Positions 53,446 through 62,961 of a stretch of DNA of 64,000 bases are shown here, in pieces. Each line of letters begins with the position of its first letter. The stretch's first letter is position 1. Where the stretch lies: NCBI RefSeq assembly GCF_944391105.1, contig NZ_CALXSK010000002.1, positions 1-64,000 on the forward strand, read 5' to 3'. Source of the DNA: an uncultured Victivallis sp. GTDB lineage: Bacteria > Verrucomicrobiota > Lentisphaeria > Victivallales > Victivallaceae. A model generated the notes under the pieces. It did not search any database and had not been told where the DNA came from. It was given only the letters and a program-made list of their open reading frames with translations. A program made the position numbers and the translations under genes.

Positions 53446-54279
53446 ATGGATTCAGAAGAAAAATCGTTTGAGGGACGGTGTCATGGAGCGTGCTGCGAAG
53501 GCGGCTTCGCTCTCGGCCGTCACATGACGGTTGAATTTTACGATTGCGATCCGAAGGCGCTGGCGGATGCCGCGCTGGTGAAAGAGGTATTTCTGCGCGC
53601 GGCCCGGGAGTCGGGGGCGACGGTGATCGACGCGAATTTCCACGAATTCAAGCCGCAGGGAGTGAGCGGCGTTGTGGTGATTTCGGAGTCGCACTTCGCC
53701 GTGCATGCCTGGCCGGAGCACGATTATGCGGCGGTGGATCTCTTCACCTGCGGAGACAAGGTCGACTTCGACGTGGCGATCGAGGTGATTGCGAAGGGGA
53801 TCGGGTCGACGCAGTGGATTGTTTCAAGCGTGATGAACCGCGGCATCGTGGGCAACAACGGGTTTGAACGTCTGGTTCCGGTGATTGAAGGACGCGACTG
53901 CCGTTTTTCGCTCTCGTGGGAGGAGCGTTTTCGTTCGAGCCGTGCGCATGCGCTCTCTGCGTCGATCGACATCTACGAGTGCAAAGTCCCATGGATCGGG
54001 GAGTCGTCGAACCTGCGTGAATTTGCGCGGGATTTTGCGCAGAAACTCGGGCTGGAACCCTGCGGCGAATGGCGGGAAAATCCTTCGGAAGCCGGATTTT
54101 TCGCATGGAGTTTTCCGCTCGCCGACGGGGCGCTCTCCGGACGCATTGATCTCGGGCGGAAAGTCGCCTATCTCGATCTTTTCGTCTCCGGGTACTTCGA
54201 TCCGCGGCAGGCGGCCGAATTTGCGATCAGCGCACTCGAAGGAAGCTACTATCGTCTGCAGCCGCATGTGCGGCAGTAA
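53446..54279 (+). CDS. speD: S-adenosylmethionine decarboxylase with a second, degenerate SpeD-like domain
   Basis: This 277-residue protein, about twice the size of bacterial class 1b SpeD, makes decarboxylated AdoMet for spermidine. Domain 1 (about residues 20-135) has the self-cleavage site VISESHFAVHAWPE. Cleavage between Glu81 and Ser82 would form the pyruvoyl group, His87 is the processing residue and Cys102 in DLFTCG is the proton donor. Domain 2 (about 165-277) keeps the fold pattern (SIDIYECKV, VAYLDLFVSGYFDPRQAAEF) but lacks the Ser-His site. It thus resembles a fused tandem copy. No speE is adjacent. Confidence 0.88.
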   Translation: MDSEEKSFEGRCHGACCEGGFALGRHMTVEFYDCDPKALADAALVKEVFLRAARESGATVIDANFHEFKPQGVSGVVVISESHFAVHAWPEHDYAAVDLFTCGDKVDFDVAIEVIAKGIGSTQWIVSSVMNRGIVGNNGFERLVPVIEGRDCRFSLSWEERFRSSRAHALSASIDIYECKVPWIGESSNLREFARDFAQKLGLEPCGEWRENPSEAGFFAWSFPLADGALSGRIDLGRKVAYLDLFVSGYFDPRQAAEFAISALEGSYYRLQPHVRQ

Positions 54280-54335
54280 CACAACACAAGAGGGACGGGC
54301 CGGAATGTGTTTCGTCCCGGAAGGATAAGAGAATT

Positions 54336-55433
54336 ATGCCATTTGAACGTGGAAGCGTCACATTTGCTATGTTTGAACTCAACGGCGAACTGCCGGAGGA
54401 TCTGCTCGAATTGTTCGCCGCGAAGAAGGCGGGACCGCTCGATGCGGTTGACGCCGAGCCGCAGTTCGGCTGGGTGACCGGACACCATCTGCTTGATACA
54501 ACGATCGACGAGGCGTCGGCGCAGTTCGGCGGCTGCTATTATCTGACGCTGCGTCAGGCGGTCCGGAAAATGCCGGGATCGCTGCTGAATGCGATCTGCA
54601 AGCGCGAGGAGCAGGCGTACATGCGCGCGAACAACCTCGAATACGTTTCCGGGAAGATGCGGAAACAGATTCGCGAGGAGGCGTTCGAAAAGCATATCCA
54701 GAAGATGCCGCCGGCTCTGTCGGGGATTCCGATGGTGCTTGACCCGAATGAGAAGCTGCTGTTCGTCGGAGCGACGAGCCGGACGCAGCTTGATCTTTTC
54801 ATCGAACACTTTTTCCAGACCACGAAACTTGAACCGCTGCAGCTCACGCCCGGGCTGTTGATCGAGAAACTTCTCCGGAGCACGGAGGCGTCATTTCCGA
54901 TCCTGAACATCGCGAATCTGCCGGGAACAGGTGCGGAACCCGCGGTCGGACGCGATTTCCTGATGTGGCTCTGGTATTACAGCGAAACGACCGGCAAGAT
55001 TCGTCATCCGCAGTACGGGGAGTTCGACGTGCTGATTGAGGGGCCGCTGACCTTTGCGGATGAGGGCGAGGCGAAAGGCGCGGGCGAGATCACGGTCAAG
55101 AAAGGGGATTCTCCGCTGCGCAGCGCCGAGGCGAAAGCCGCGCTCGAGGTCGGCAAGAAACTCAAGAAGGCGAAGCTGAGCTTGACGCGCGAAAAGCAGA
55201 TCTGGAGCGGGACGTTCGATGCGGATCAGTTCGCATTCAGTTCGTTCAAGCTGCCCGAGGGCGAGGAGATGAATGCCGACGAGGTGTTTGCCGAACGCGT
55301 GCAGAATCTGATTGTGTTCCGCGAGGCGATCTCGCTTTACTTCCAGAAATTTGCCGAGACGATGACGGGGATGGAGTTCCCGAAGTTCGAGTCGGAAATC
55401 CGTGAATGGGCCAGGGATCGTGATGCCGTCTGA
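54336..55433 (+). CDS. RdgC-like recombination-associated protein
   Basis: This 365-residue protein resembles RdgC in order of motifs: the early GWVTGHHLLD block, YYLTLRQAVRKMPGSLLN, a Lys/Arg/Glu helix with KMRKQIREEAFEKHI, the MPPALSG-IPMVLDPNEKLLFVGATSR block, and TKLEPLQLTPGLLIE. RdgC forms a ring on duplex DNA and modulates RecA in Proteobacteria. The match is by eye and partial; a different DNA-binding protein is possible. It overlaps trmB by 11 bases. Confidence 0.55.
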   Translation: MPFERGSVTFAMFELNGELPEDLLELFAAKKAGPLDAVDAEPQFGWVTGHHLLDTTIDEASAQFGGCYYLTLRQAVRKMPGSLLNAICKREEQAYMRANNLEYVSGKMRKQIREEAFEKHIQKMPPALSGIPMVLDPNEKLLFVGATSRTQLDLFIEHFFQTTKLEPLQLTPGLLIEKLLRSTEASFPILNIANLPGTGAEPAVGRDFLMWLWYYSETTGKIRHPQYGEFDVLIEGPLTFADEGEAKGAGEITVKKGDSPLRSAEAKAALEVGKKLKKAKLSLTREKQIWSGTFDADQFAFSSFKLPEGEEMNADEVFAERVQNLIVFREAISLYFQKFAETMTGMEFPKFESEIREWARDRDAV

Positions 55434-56064
55434 TTGGATTGGAAATCACCCGGAGGATGCGCAGATTCGCTTCTTCACGGGTACGTGGGAGCTCTATCCG
55501 GCGGCGGAACTTGCCGCTTCGCCGGTGGTGGAGCTCGATCTCGGCTGCGGCGTGGGGTCTTACACGGCCGAGCTGGCATTGCGGTACCCGGAGCGGAAAG
55601 TTCTCGCCGCGGACGTGATGGTCGGCCGGCTGCGCAAACTCGTGAAACGGTGTCGCCGGCTCGGAATCGAAAACATGACGATTCTGCGGACGGAAGCGCG
55701 CCATCTGGTCGCATTCATGCTGCCGGACGAGTCGATCGACCGGCTGCATCTGCTCTGCCCGGATCCGTGGCCGAAGGGGCGGCACAGCGGTCACAGACTG
55801 CTCACAAGCGACTTTGTTTCGCAGCTGCACCGGGTGTTGAAGAAGGATGGGGTTTTTCATTTTTCGAGCGATGACGAACCCTACTACACGGCGGTCCGCG
55901 GAGTGCTCGCCACATCGAATCTCTTTGTGGAAGCACCGGAGGCGATCGCCGATCTCGCCGGGATTCGCAGCGATTTCGAGCAGCGCTGGAATGAGGAGGG
56001 GAAAGAGGTGCACCACATCGCATACCGTCGCATTCCGCGTCCCGCGCATACGGTGGGGCATTAG
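55423..56064 (+). CDS. trmB: tRNA (guanine-N7)-methyltransferase
   Basis: This 213-residue Rossmann methyltransferase modifies G46 of tRNA. AdoMet motif ELDLGCGVGSYTAELALRYP and the TrmB hallmark LCPDPWPKGRHSGHRLL are clear. ATG 55423 follows AGGG at six bases and lies inside the end of the RdgC-like gene; a GTG at 55402 is less likely. Confidence 0.93.
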   Translation: MPSDWIGNHPEDAQIRFFTGTWELYPAAELAASPVVELDLGCGVGSYTAELALRYPERKVLAADVMVGRLRKLVKRCRRLGIENMTILRTEARHLVAFMLPDESIDRLHLLCPDPWPKGRHSGHRLLTSDFVSQLHRVLKKDGVFHFSSDDEPYYTAVRGVLATSNLFVEAPEAIADLAGIRSDFEQRWNEEGKEVHHIAYRRIPRPAHTVGH

Positions 56065-56116
56065 ATTTGAGAGTGGAATGATCCCCGGAATCGGGGCAAT
56101 GTTAAAAAAAGAAGCA

Positions 56117-57409
56117 ATGGATACGATGAACATTTTTCAGGAACTCAAGGCACGCGGTTTCTGCTATCAGCAGACCGACGAGGAGGCGATCGAAAAACTT
56201 CTGAGCAGTGAGCGGGTCAAGTTCTATGTGGGGTTCGATCCGACCGGGAACAGTCTGCATGTCGGCCATCTGCTGCCGGTGATGGCGATGCGGCTGCTGC
56301 AGAAAGCGGGACACATTCCGATCGTGCTCGTGGGCGGAGCGACCGCCCGGATCGGCGACCCGTCGGGCAAAAAGACCGCCCGGCCGATGATGACGCTCGA
56401 AACGATCGCCGAGAACGTCGCGTGTCTGCAGAAACAGCTCGCGCGTTTCATTCGGACCGAGAACGGCGAAGCGCACTTCGTGAACAACGCCGACTGGCTC
56501 TGTTCGATCGGCTACATCGACATGCTGCGGGAGGTCGGGACGATCTTCAGCGTAAACCGGATGCTTGCGCAGGAGTCGGTCAAGTCACGGCTCGAGGACG
56601 GGCTGAGTTTTCTTGAGTTCAACTACTCGATTCTGCAGGCGTACGATTTCATGGTGCTGAACCGTGATTACGGCTGCAAACTTGAGATGGGCGGCCAGGA
56701 TCAGTGGGGGAACATGGTTGCGGGTACGGAATTGATCCGGCGCAAGCTCGGCAACGAAGTGCATTGCATGACGATTCCGCTGCTGATGAACAGCAACGGA
56801 GAAAAGTTCGGCAAGACGGCGGGCGGCAACAACGTCTGGCTCGACGTGAACCGCACGAGCGTGTTCGACTACTATCAGTTCTGGCGGAACAGCGACGACG
56901 CGCAGGTGGAGAAACTGATGCTCTACTTCAGCCCGCTGCCGATCGACGAGATCCACCGGCTCTGCGATCCCGCGGGAAACATCAACCGCGCCAAGGAGAT
57001 TCTCGCTTACGAGGCAACGAGTCTGGCCCATGGCGAAGAGGCGGCGCGCGAGGCATTTGTGACGGCCGGGACCCGGTTCGGATTCGCCGATCCTGAGCGC
57101 AAGGTCGAGACCACGAGCAGCATCCGGAATGTCGACGCCGGGACGGTGCATGCCGATTTGCCGACCGTGACCGTGACGGCGGCGGAACTCGATGATCCGG
57201 CGGGGCTCTCGGTGCCGAAACTGCTTGTGCTCGCGGGGCTCTGCAAGACCAACAGCGACGGACGACGGCTGATCCAGGGGAATGCGGTCAGCATCGACGA
57301 CGAAAAAGTGACCGATGTGAATGCGAAGATCACGCGGGAGAATTTCCACGACGGCGCTTTCACGCTCCGGGCCGGGAAGAAAAATTTCCGCCGGGTGGTT
57401 CTCGGATAA
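56117..57409 (+). CDS. tyrS: Tyrosyl-tRNA synthetase
   Basis: This 430-residue class I synthetase has YVGFDPTGNSLHVGHLLP (HIGH motif as HVGH), GGQDQWGN and KFGKTAGGN (KMSKS equivalent). A C-terminal S4 domain follows (LCKTNSDGRRLIQGNAVSI). ATG 56117 was chosen from the start of homology; upstream sequence in the same frame to 55847 is the shadow of trmB. The ribosome site is weak. Confidence 0.96.
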   Translation: MDTMNIFQELKARGFCYQQTDEEAIEKLLSSERVKFYVGFDPTGNSLHVGHLLPVMAMRLLQKAGHIPIVLVGGATARIGDPSGKKTARPMMTLETIAENVACLQKQLARFIRTENGEAHFVNNADWLCSIGYIDMLREVGTIFSVNRMLAQESVKSRLEDGLSFLEFNYSILQAYDFMVLNRDYGCKLEMGGQDQWGNMVAGTELIRRKLGNEVHCMTIPLLMNSNGEKFGKTAGGNNVWLDVNRTSVFDYYQFWRNSDDAQVEKLMLYFSPLPIDEIHRLCDPAGNINRAKEILAYEATSLAHGEEAAREAFVTAGTRFGFADPERKVETTSSIRNVDAGTVHADLPTVTVTAAELDDPAGLSVPKLLVLAGLCKTNSDGRRLIQGNAVSIDDEKVTDVNAKITRENFHDGAFTLRAGKKNFRRVVLG

Positions 57410-57496
57410 TGGGAAGATTCCGTGGCGCGGGTCGGAAACGCCGCGTTGCGCCGCGGTGGAAGATGGTTGGGAAAAAAGAGGAAGGAGCACTGCTGT

Positions 57497-58522
57497 ATGA
57501 CACCTCAATTCTATGTGGCCGCAATGTCGGATCGTCCGGACGGCGGGATCTACCGGTATGAAATGCGTGAGAAAGCCATGCCGCCGGTTCAGGTTGGTTT
57601 TACGCCGATGCCGAACGTGAACTACCTCGCGTTTTCGCCGGATCGGAAGTACCTTTATTCGACCTGCACGGTGGACGGCCATGCGGGTGTGGCGTCGTTT
57701 GCGGTGGGCGCGGACGGTTCGCTGACGTTTTTGAGCAGCATGACCTCCGGAGGAAAAGCCGCCTGTTACGTGATCACTGATCCGAGTGGAAAATTCCTTT
57801 ACTGCGCGAATTATCTGACCGGCGATTTTGCGGAGTTCCGGCTTGAGTCAGGGCGGATCGTCGAGCAGACGAAACTCGTGCGCCACGAGGGACACGGGCC
57901 CAACGCCGCACGGCAGGAGGGGCCGCACACTCACTTCACGAACATGACGCCGGACGGAAAATACCTTATTGTGATCGACCTCGGGGTGGATGCGGTGTTC
58001 ACTTACCGGATCGACCCGGAGAAAGGGCTCGATGCGGCGAATCCGAAGGTTCTGAAGGTCGCGCCCGGGGATGGTCCGCGCCATCTGGTGTTCGACCGTT
58101 CCGGGAAGATCGCCTATCTTGCGAATGAACTCGGGAACAGTGTGACGGCGCTCTCCTATTCGGACGGGGAGTTCGAGATCATCGGCAAGGTGTCGACGCT
58201 GCCGCGTTTCTGGAAGGGGGATACGAAGGTCGCTGCGATCCGGTTGTCGGCGGATGAGCGTTTCCTTTTTGCGTCGAACCGCGGATTTGATTCGATCGCG
58301 GTGTTCGAGCTGGATGGAAAGGGCGGCATGAAGCCGTCGGATATGGTGCTTTCGGGCGGATCGAGTCCGCGGGATATCAACTTCCTGCCGGGCGGAGAGT
58401 GGTTCGGGGCCGCGAATGAATTTTCGAATGTGGTGGTGTTCTTCGACTACGACGGCAGGGGGAAGCTCACTCCGAACGGTTTTCAGCTTCAGCTGCCGCG
58501 TCCTCTGCACATTTTCTGGTAA
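57497..58522 (+). CDS. Lactonase/6-phosphogluconolactonase, seven-bladed propeller family
   Basis: This 341-residue protein shows repeated blades such as NYLAFSPDRKYLYSTC, ITDPSGKFLYCANYLTG, MTPDGKYLIVIDLG, RHLVFDRSGKIAYLANELGN and LSADERFLFASNRG, and PHTHF near the active site. This is the YbhE/Pgl-type lactonase family, hydrolysing 6-phosphogluconolactone or another sugar lactone. GGAG precedes ATG 57497. Confidence 0.9.
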   Translation: MTPQFYVAAMSDRPDGGIYRYEMREKAMPPVQVGFTPMPNVNYLAFSPDRKYLYSTCTVDGHAGVASFAVGADGSLTFLSSMTSGGKAACYVITDPSGKFLYCANYLTGDFAEFRLESGRIVEQTKLVRHEGHGPNAARQEGPHTHFTNMTPDGKYLIVIDLGVDAVFTYRIDPEKGLDAANPKVLKVAPGDGPRHLVFDRSGKIAYLANELGNSVTALSYSDGEFEIIGKVSTLPRFWKGDTKVAAIRLSADERFLFASNRGFDSIAVFELDGKGGMKPSDMVLSGGSSPRDINFLPGGEWFGAANEFSNVVVFFDYDGRGKLTPNGFQLQLPRPLHIFW

Positions 58523-58534
58523 AGAGGGGTGGGA

Positions 58535-58768
58535 ATGGAACTGGATACGGCGACGCTCAATGGAATTCTGGTGGTATTGATTGTCGCCGGATTGATCGTC
58601 TCGAACACGGCCGGGCGGAAATCTCCCCCGGTTCGTTTTTTCTGTCGTGCCGGGGTCTGGGCGCTCTGCGGGGTGCTGGCGTACGGGAAGGCTCCGGTTC
58701 TCGCGGTTCTGCTCTGGCTCCTGACGGTGGTATTCATCTATCTGGGGATTCGGAAAAGACTGGACTGA
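58535..58768 (+). CDS. Small two-helix membrane protein, unknown
   Basis: This 77-residue protein has two or three hydrophobic segments (GILVVLIVAGLIV and LCGVLAYGKAPVLAVLLWLL). ATG 58535 follows GAGGGG closely, 12 bases after the lactonase stop. No family recognised. Confidence 0.55.
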   Translation: MELDTATLNGILVVLIVAGLIVSNTAGRKSPPVRFFCRAGVWALCGVLAYGKAPVLAVLLWLLTVVFIYLGIRKRLD

Positions 58769-58825
58769 TTTCAGACGTTCCGGGTTTCCTTTTTCGGCCG
58801 GTGCAGACGCTGCCGTCCGCGATTT

Positions 58826-60526
58826 TCAAAATTCCCTGCGGATGGCGGAGAGGATGAGTTTCCAAAGCTGCCCGCCGAGCCGTTCCGGATGGCGGATCTT
58901 CACGGTGACGACGCGGCCGCTTGCGAGTTCGGCCGGAGCGGTGAATTCAAGCTCAATCCGGTAGAGTGGCAGCACGGAACTGTAATGGCGCTCGCCCCCC
59001 TCCGCAAGATAGACCGGAATCGGCCCGCCGAAGTGCTGCAGCAGCGGGGAGTCCTTCAACTGCGCCGCGATGCGGTTCACCGTGACGATTCGGGCAGGAA
59101 ACGTGACCAGCGAATCCCGGAGATGGACGGTCGCCTCGTCGCCCGGCGTGAGCTTGCCGATGTCGCGATCCTGCGCGTAGGCGCAAACCATGAGCTTTTC
59201 GGAAACGACCTCTCCGGCGAGCAGCCCCTTCGGAAGAAACGCCCCTTTCGACAGGGACGGAAGTTTTGAGACGAAAACCCCGGACTCCGGAGCGGTTACG
59301 GTCAGAGCGTCCCGACGGCGCCGGAGCTCCTTCATGCCGGTTTCATCCGAGGCGAGTTTCTCGGCGGTCACGCGGCTTTCGGAAAACCGTTCCGCATCAA
59401 GCTGTTGAAGTTCGTGGAGCGTGCGGTCGTAATTCCGCACCGCATTCAACCGTTCGACCGCGGTTTCGAGCTGGGGCGAATCGAGCTGAAACAGCGTCTC
59501 CCCCGCCTTGACCCGGACGGCCCGGCGAGGAAGATCGTCTGTCAGATATCCGGACTCCGTGATCGTGATCTGCCGATGTTCCACCGGAACCGTCTCGCCC
59601 GGAAGGGAAATGTTCCATGAGAGCGGCAGAAACAGGATTCCCGCCAGAATCAGCAGTACGATTCCGCTCAGAATCCAGCGCGCCCGTCCGGCGGAACGCT
59701 TTGAGAGCGCCCGGATCGTCTGCAGTTCCCGCCAGAGCGGATAGAGGAGAATGCTGTAAAGTTCAAGGATCATCATCACGATCGCGACCGCTTTGACAAA
59801 TTTGTGATAGATCAGCAGGATGATCGAAGTGTAAAGAAAGACCCGGTAGCAGAATGAACCGATTCCGAAAGAGAGCAGCAGCCAGCCCCGCTCATTGCGG
59901 GGCTTCCGGCCGAGGCGAAGGCAGTGCCACCGCCAGAACTGTTTCACATATTCCGCCGAACGGCTCATGAGGTTTTCAATGTTCAGCAGGTCGCAGAGGA
60001 TGTAGTACCCGTCATAGCGGATGAACGGATTGCCGTTCACGAACAGCGTCGAGAGTGTGCTGACCGTGAATACGTAAAACATCGTCGATTTCCAGTTCCC
60101 GGGCGACAGATAGCACCAGAGGAGCGCCGCAACTCCGCCGAGCAGCAGTTCGATGATGATGCCGGCGGCGTCGATGAGCAGCCGACGCCGGCGCGGCAGC
60201 CGCCAGCTGTCGGTCGTGTCGGTGTAGAGCCGCGGATAGAACACCATGAAGCCGATGCCGATTCCGCGCACGCGGCAGCCGAAGTGGATCGCCGCGAGCG
60301 AGTGGGCCGCCTCATGGACGAATTTCAGGAACAGTACCGCCACGAAATATTTCGCCAGCCCCGCCCACGAGAGCGAATCGAGAACGTCGCTCGAACCGTG
60401 CCGAAATCCCGGAGCATCAACAAATAACCGAGAAGTGCCGGAATGGCCAGGAGCCATACGGTCCACTTCGAGGCAAGCCAGGATATATACGGTTCGATTT
60501 TCGCGAAGAACCGTTCCGGCCGCCAC
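58826..60526 (-). pseudogene. M50 metalloprotease/HlyD-fusion export protein, 3' part of a frameshifted gene
   Basis: The frame encodes HEAAH in FLKFVHEAAHSLAAIHFG, NGNPFIRYDGYYILCDLLN and several membrane helices, as in site-2-protease-like (M50) subunits. A membrane-fusion-protein part follows, with barrel-sandwich halves (KAGETLFQLDSP, TAPESGVFVSKLP) and a coiled coil. The first 46 or so residues of this frame are the shadow of the upstream frame. True homology begins near DVLDSLSWAGLAKYF, where the 5' part (60891-60325) leaves off. A single-base change near 60370-60400 would rejoin them. The intact protein of about 680 residues would be an exporter adaptor in the inner membrane. Confidence 0.7.
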
Positions 60527-60891
60527 GGCGGCAGTCTGAAAAAGAGATAGGCCGCGGAAAAACGCAGGAACGCGGTCTTCTCCTTCATCGCCGCTTGTCG
60601 TTCCCGCTTGATGCCGATGTGGCCGTATTCGGGGGCGAGCAGATTGTTCTGCTGCAGGAATGCGAGCAGTTTGAGCAGTGTCTCTTCGTCGATGGAGACT
60701 CCGTTGTGTTCGAGTTTTGTCCGGAATTGCGAGACCGGCATCGATTCGGTCAGATAGGAGATCGCGTCGAGCATCCCGGGGGCGACTTTGTAGTAGGCGT
60801 CCGCCTGACGGTCGAACAGAAGCGGTGGATTGCCGCGGATGAGTTCGACGTCGCTTCGAAGCACGCCGGTGACCGGTTCGGGCGCCGCCAT
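60325..60891 (-). pseudogene. 5' part of the frameshifted M50/HlyD protein
   Basis: This part starts at ATG 60891, immediately after the small adaptor (stop 60893-60895). It encodes an N-terminal winged-helix/PqqD-like domain (GNPPLLFDRQADAYYKVAPG) and the first membrane helix (SKWTVWLLAIPALLGYLLML). After RDFGTVRATFS the frame turns to Arg-rich shadow and stops, while the family sequence continues in the next frame. I saw no classical X XXY YYZ slippery heptamer, so mutation or assembly error is more likely than programmed shifting. Confidence 0.65.
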
Positions 60892-60892
60892 T

Positions 60893-61384
60893 TCACAACC
60901 CCCGGAAGTAAAGCACGACGCTTTTGAAGAGCCGGTAGCCGAGCGAGACGTTTTCGCCGCTGAGCCGCGCGATGCCGCGCATGCCGTATCGCAGCCCGGC
61001 GGAGTTGTCCGGCAGCCGGGCGCTCGCGAGGTCGTTTTCGGCGATGCGGCGGTCGAAGTCGGCTTTCTTCAATTCGTAGTCGCTCGTGAAGTTCTTCTCC
61101 CGCAGCTGTTTCTTGTCCTCGTAAGTCGCGCGTGCGAATTCAAACTGTCCGGCTGCGCGCTGCTCCTCGAGCGCACAGCGGGAGTCGTCGAGCGTAACGA
61201 GCACGGCCCCGGCTTCGAACGGTTCCCCGAGTTTGAACCGGTAGGGCTGCAGCGTCGAGTCGGCCCGTGCGGCGATGACCGCCTCGCGAAACGGAAACAG
61301 TACGGTTTTCACGGTCTCCCGTCCCGCCGCCCCGGCGGAGAGGGCGGTGCAGACAAGCAGAAACATCAGCGCAGATCGCTTCAT
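60893..61384 (-). CDS. Small periplasmic HlyD-like adaptor
   Basis: This 163-residue protein has a signal peptide (MKRSALMFLLVCTALSAGAA), half a barrel-sandwich domain (GEPFEAGAVLVTLDDSRC) and a coiled coil (ATYEDKKQLREKNFTSDYEL). Its stop is two bases from the start of the M50/HlyD gene, so both are probably parts of one export system. ATG 61384 is preferred for the signal peptide; ATG 61396 abuts the GGAGG. Confidence 0.75.
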   Translation of the reverse strand: MKRSALMFLLVCTALSAGAAGRETVKTVLFPFREAVIAARADSTLQPYRFKLGEPFEAGAVLVTLDDSRCALEEQRAAGQFEFARATYEDKKQLREKNFTSDYELKKADFDRRIAENDLASARLPDNSAGLRYGMRGIARLSGENVSLGYRLFKSVVLYFRGL

Positions 61385-61480
61385 GATCAATTCCATCCTC
61401 CGGCGTTTTTGCGACTGTCAGGGGGGAGAGGCGCCGGTCTCTCCGGACACGGGTAAACTTAGCATGAAGTTGCCGGTTTG

Positions 61481-61921
61481 TCAATGGGATGCGGAGCCGG
61501 TTCCGCTCTTTTTCCCGCTTCGGAATGAGAAGAAGCGATGGCCGAGATAGCTCCAGATCACACTCAGGGCCGTTATCAAGATATTGGCCCGGATCGGATT
61601 CATCCCGGCGAGTTCCACAAGCAGGATCATCCCCGCTGTGCCGATCAAGGCGGAACTGCCGTAGACGGTCCAGCATTTGAGGTATTCGCGCAGATAGTTG
61701 CCGTGTGTCCGGAAGACGATCCATTTGTAGCAGAGAAAGGCGTTGGTCACGGCGAGAATCTGGACCGCGATGCCGATGAGGAGATAGTTTTTTTGTGTTC
61801 CCCACAGCCAGTACAGAAACGTGAACAGTCCCACTCCGAAGAGCGTATTCCAGCCGCCGACGAAGAGATAGCGGACGATCCGCCACATTTCCGGATTTCT
61901 ATACAGTTGTGAAACATTCAT
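61481..61921 (-). CDS. GtrA-like membrane protein
   Basis: This 146-residue protein has four membrane helices and the GtrA-family pattern: RYLFVGGWNTLFGVGLFTFL, NAFLCYKWIVFR and SYLGHRFFSFR. GtrA-like proteins help move lipid-linked sugars across the membrane. It is divergent from the AraC gene. Confidence 0.88.
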   Translation of the reverse strand: MNVSQLYRNPEMWRIVRYLFVGGWNTLFGVGLFTFLYWLWGTQKNYLLIGIAVQILAVTNAFLCYKWIVFRTHGNYLREYLKCWTVYGSSALIGTAGMILLVELAGMNPIRANILITALSVIWSYLGHRFFSFRSGKKSGTGSASH

Positions 61922-62083
61922 CGGTGATTCCGGCCGAAAACAGTGAAAAACAAGTGCCCGATACATAAGATGGCCGTGCCATCACCGGTTTTCAAGCTGA
62001 TTTTCCGGAATCGGCTTGAAAAAACCGCGGAATACTGCCATTTTAAGTCGTCGGATTTGAATCGGAAAGAAGGTTACGGCTCC

Positions 62084-62896
62084 ATGGATTCCATCACGGG
62101 GAACAAATTTGAATTGCCGAGGTTGCAGCTTTCCTATGCCGGGCATTATCTCTTCGTCGACAACTTCACTCGAACCATGCATTGTCATCGGGGCGGAGAG
62201 CTGGTGTTGTTCCGCCGGGGAGCATGCCGGACCCGGTTCGAGTCGGGCGAGGATCTCTCCTGCACCGCTTCGCAGGTGCTTGTGACGCCACCGGGACTCC
62301 CCCATCTGCAGTATGACAATACGACGGATTGCGAAACCTATTATCTGGTGCTGGAAGGAGCGTTCGAACCGCAGGAGTTTTCACTCCGGATGATTTCTCC
62401 GGGAGATGATACGATAGTTCCCGAGTGGTTCCGCCAGATCTTCGAATTGTGCGAGCAGCATGAGTCCGAAAGTGCTTCCGTGCTTCTGTCGCTGCTGTGG
62501 CGGCGGTTGCTTGAGATTGAGAATCGATCCGAGGAGCGGCGCTCGTTTCATCCGGCACTGCTCAAGGCGGTTGACTGGATTCGGCATCACTATCGTGAAG
62601 ATCTCTCCGTGTGCGGCATTGCCGAGAGCTGCGCGGTCAGTGTCAGTCTGCTGAATCTGCTGTTTCGCCGTCAGTTCGGGGTGGGGCCGCGGCGCTATCT
62701 GCTTTCTCTGCGGATGCGTGAGGCGAGACGGCTGCTTCTTGACAACCGCTATCGGATCGGGGAAGTCGCCGAATTGACCGGTTTTCAGAGTGCAAATTAT
62801 TTCAGCCGCTCATTCAAATCCTACCACGGCGTCACCCCGGAAGAGTACCGGAACGGACCGCCGGAATTTGCCGACCAAGTTGTGTTTCTGGAATAG
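62084..62896 (+). CDS. AraC-family transcriptional regulator
   Basis: This 270-residue protein starts at ATG 62084 with AAGG ten bases upstream. It has a cupin-like sensing domain (TMHCHRGGELVLFRRG, VLVTPPGLPHLQYDN) and a C-terminal double HTH (LSVCGIAESCAVSVSLLNLL, then GEVAELTGFQSANYFSRSF, ending HGVTPEEYR). It probably controls the nucleoside hydrolase 119 bases downstream. A frame reaching back to 61943 overlaps the divergent gtrA start and lacks homology. Confidence 0.93.
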   Translation: MDSITGNKFELPRLQLSYAGHYLFVDNFTRTMHCHRGGELVLFRRGACRTRFESGEDLSCTASQVLVTPPGLPHLQYDNTTDCETYYLVLEGAFEPQEFSLRMISPGDDTIVPEWFRQIFELCEQHESESASVLLSLLWRRLLEIENRSEERRSFHPALLKAVDWIRHHYREDLSVCGIAESCAVSVSLLNLLFRRQFGVGPRRYLLSLRMREARRLLLDNRYRIGEVAELTGFQSANYFSRSFKSYHGVTPEEYRNGPPEFADQVVFLE

Positions 62897-62899
62897 CGT

Positions 62900-62961
62900 T
62901 TTGTCGATTTGTGCTATTGATTTGTCGTTTTATGAAGAAAGCCTCTCTTGTTTTTTTGTCG
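62900..62961 (+). promoter_or_regulatory. Direct repeats upstream of the nucleoside hydrolase, possible AraC sites
   Basis: TTTGTCG occurs at 62900-62906, 62921-62927 and 62955-62961. The first two are 21 bp apart, two helical turns, as for AraC-type half-sites. Inverted GACAA copies lie at 62984-62988 and 62995-62999. Confidence 0.35.

Noticed and set aside
60370-60430. Programmed -1 frameshift in the M50/HlyD gene
   Set aside because: No X XXY YYZ slippery heptamer or downstream stem was found near the break. A mutation or sequence error is simpler.
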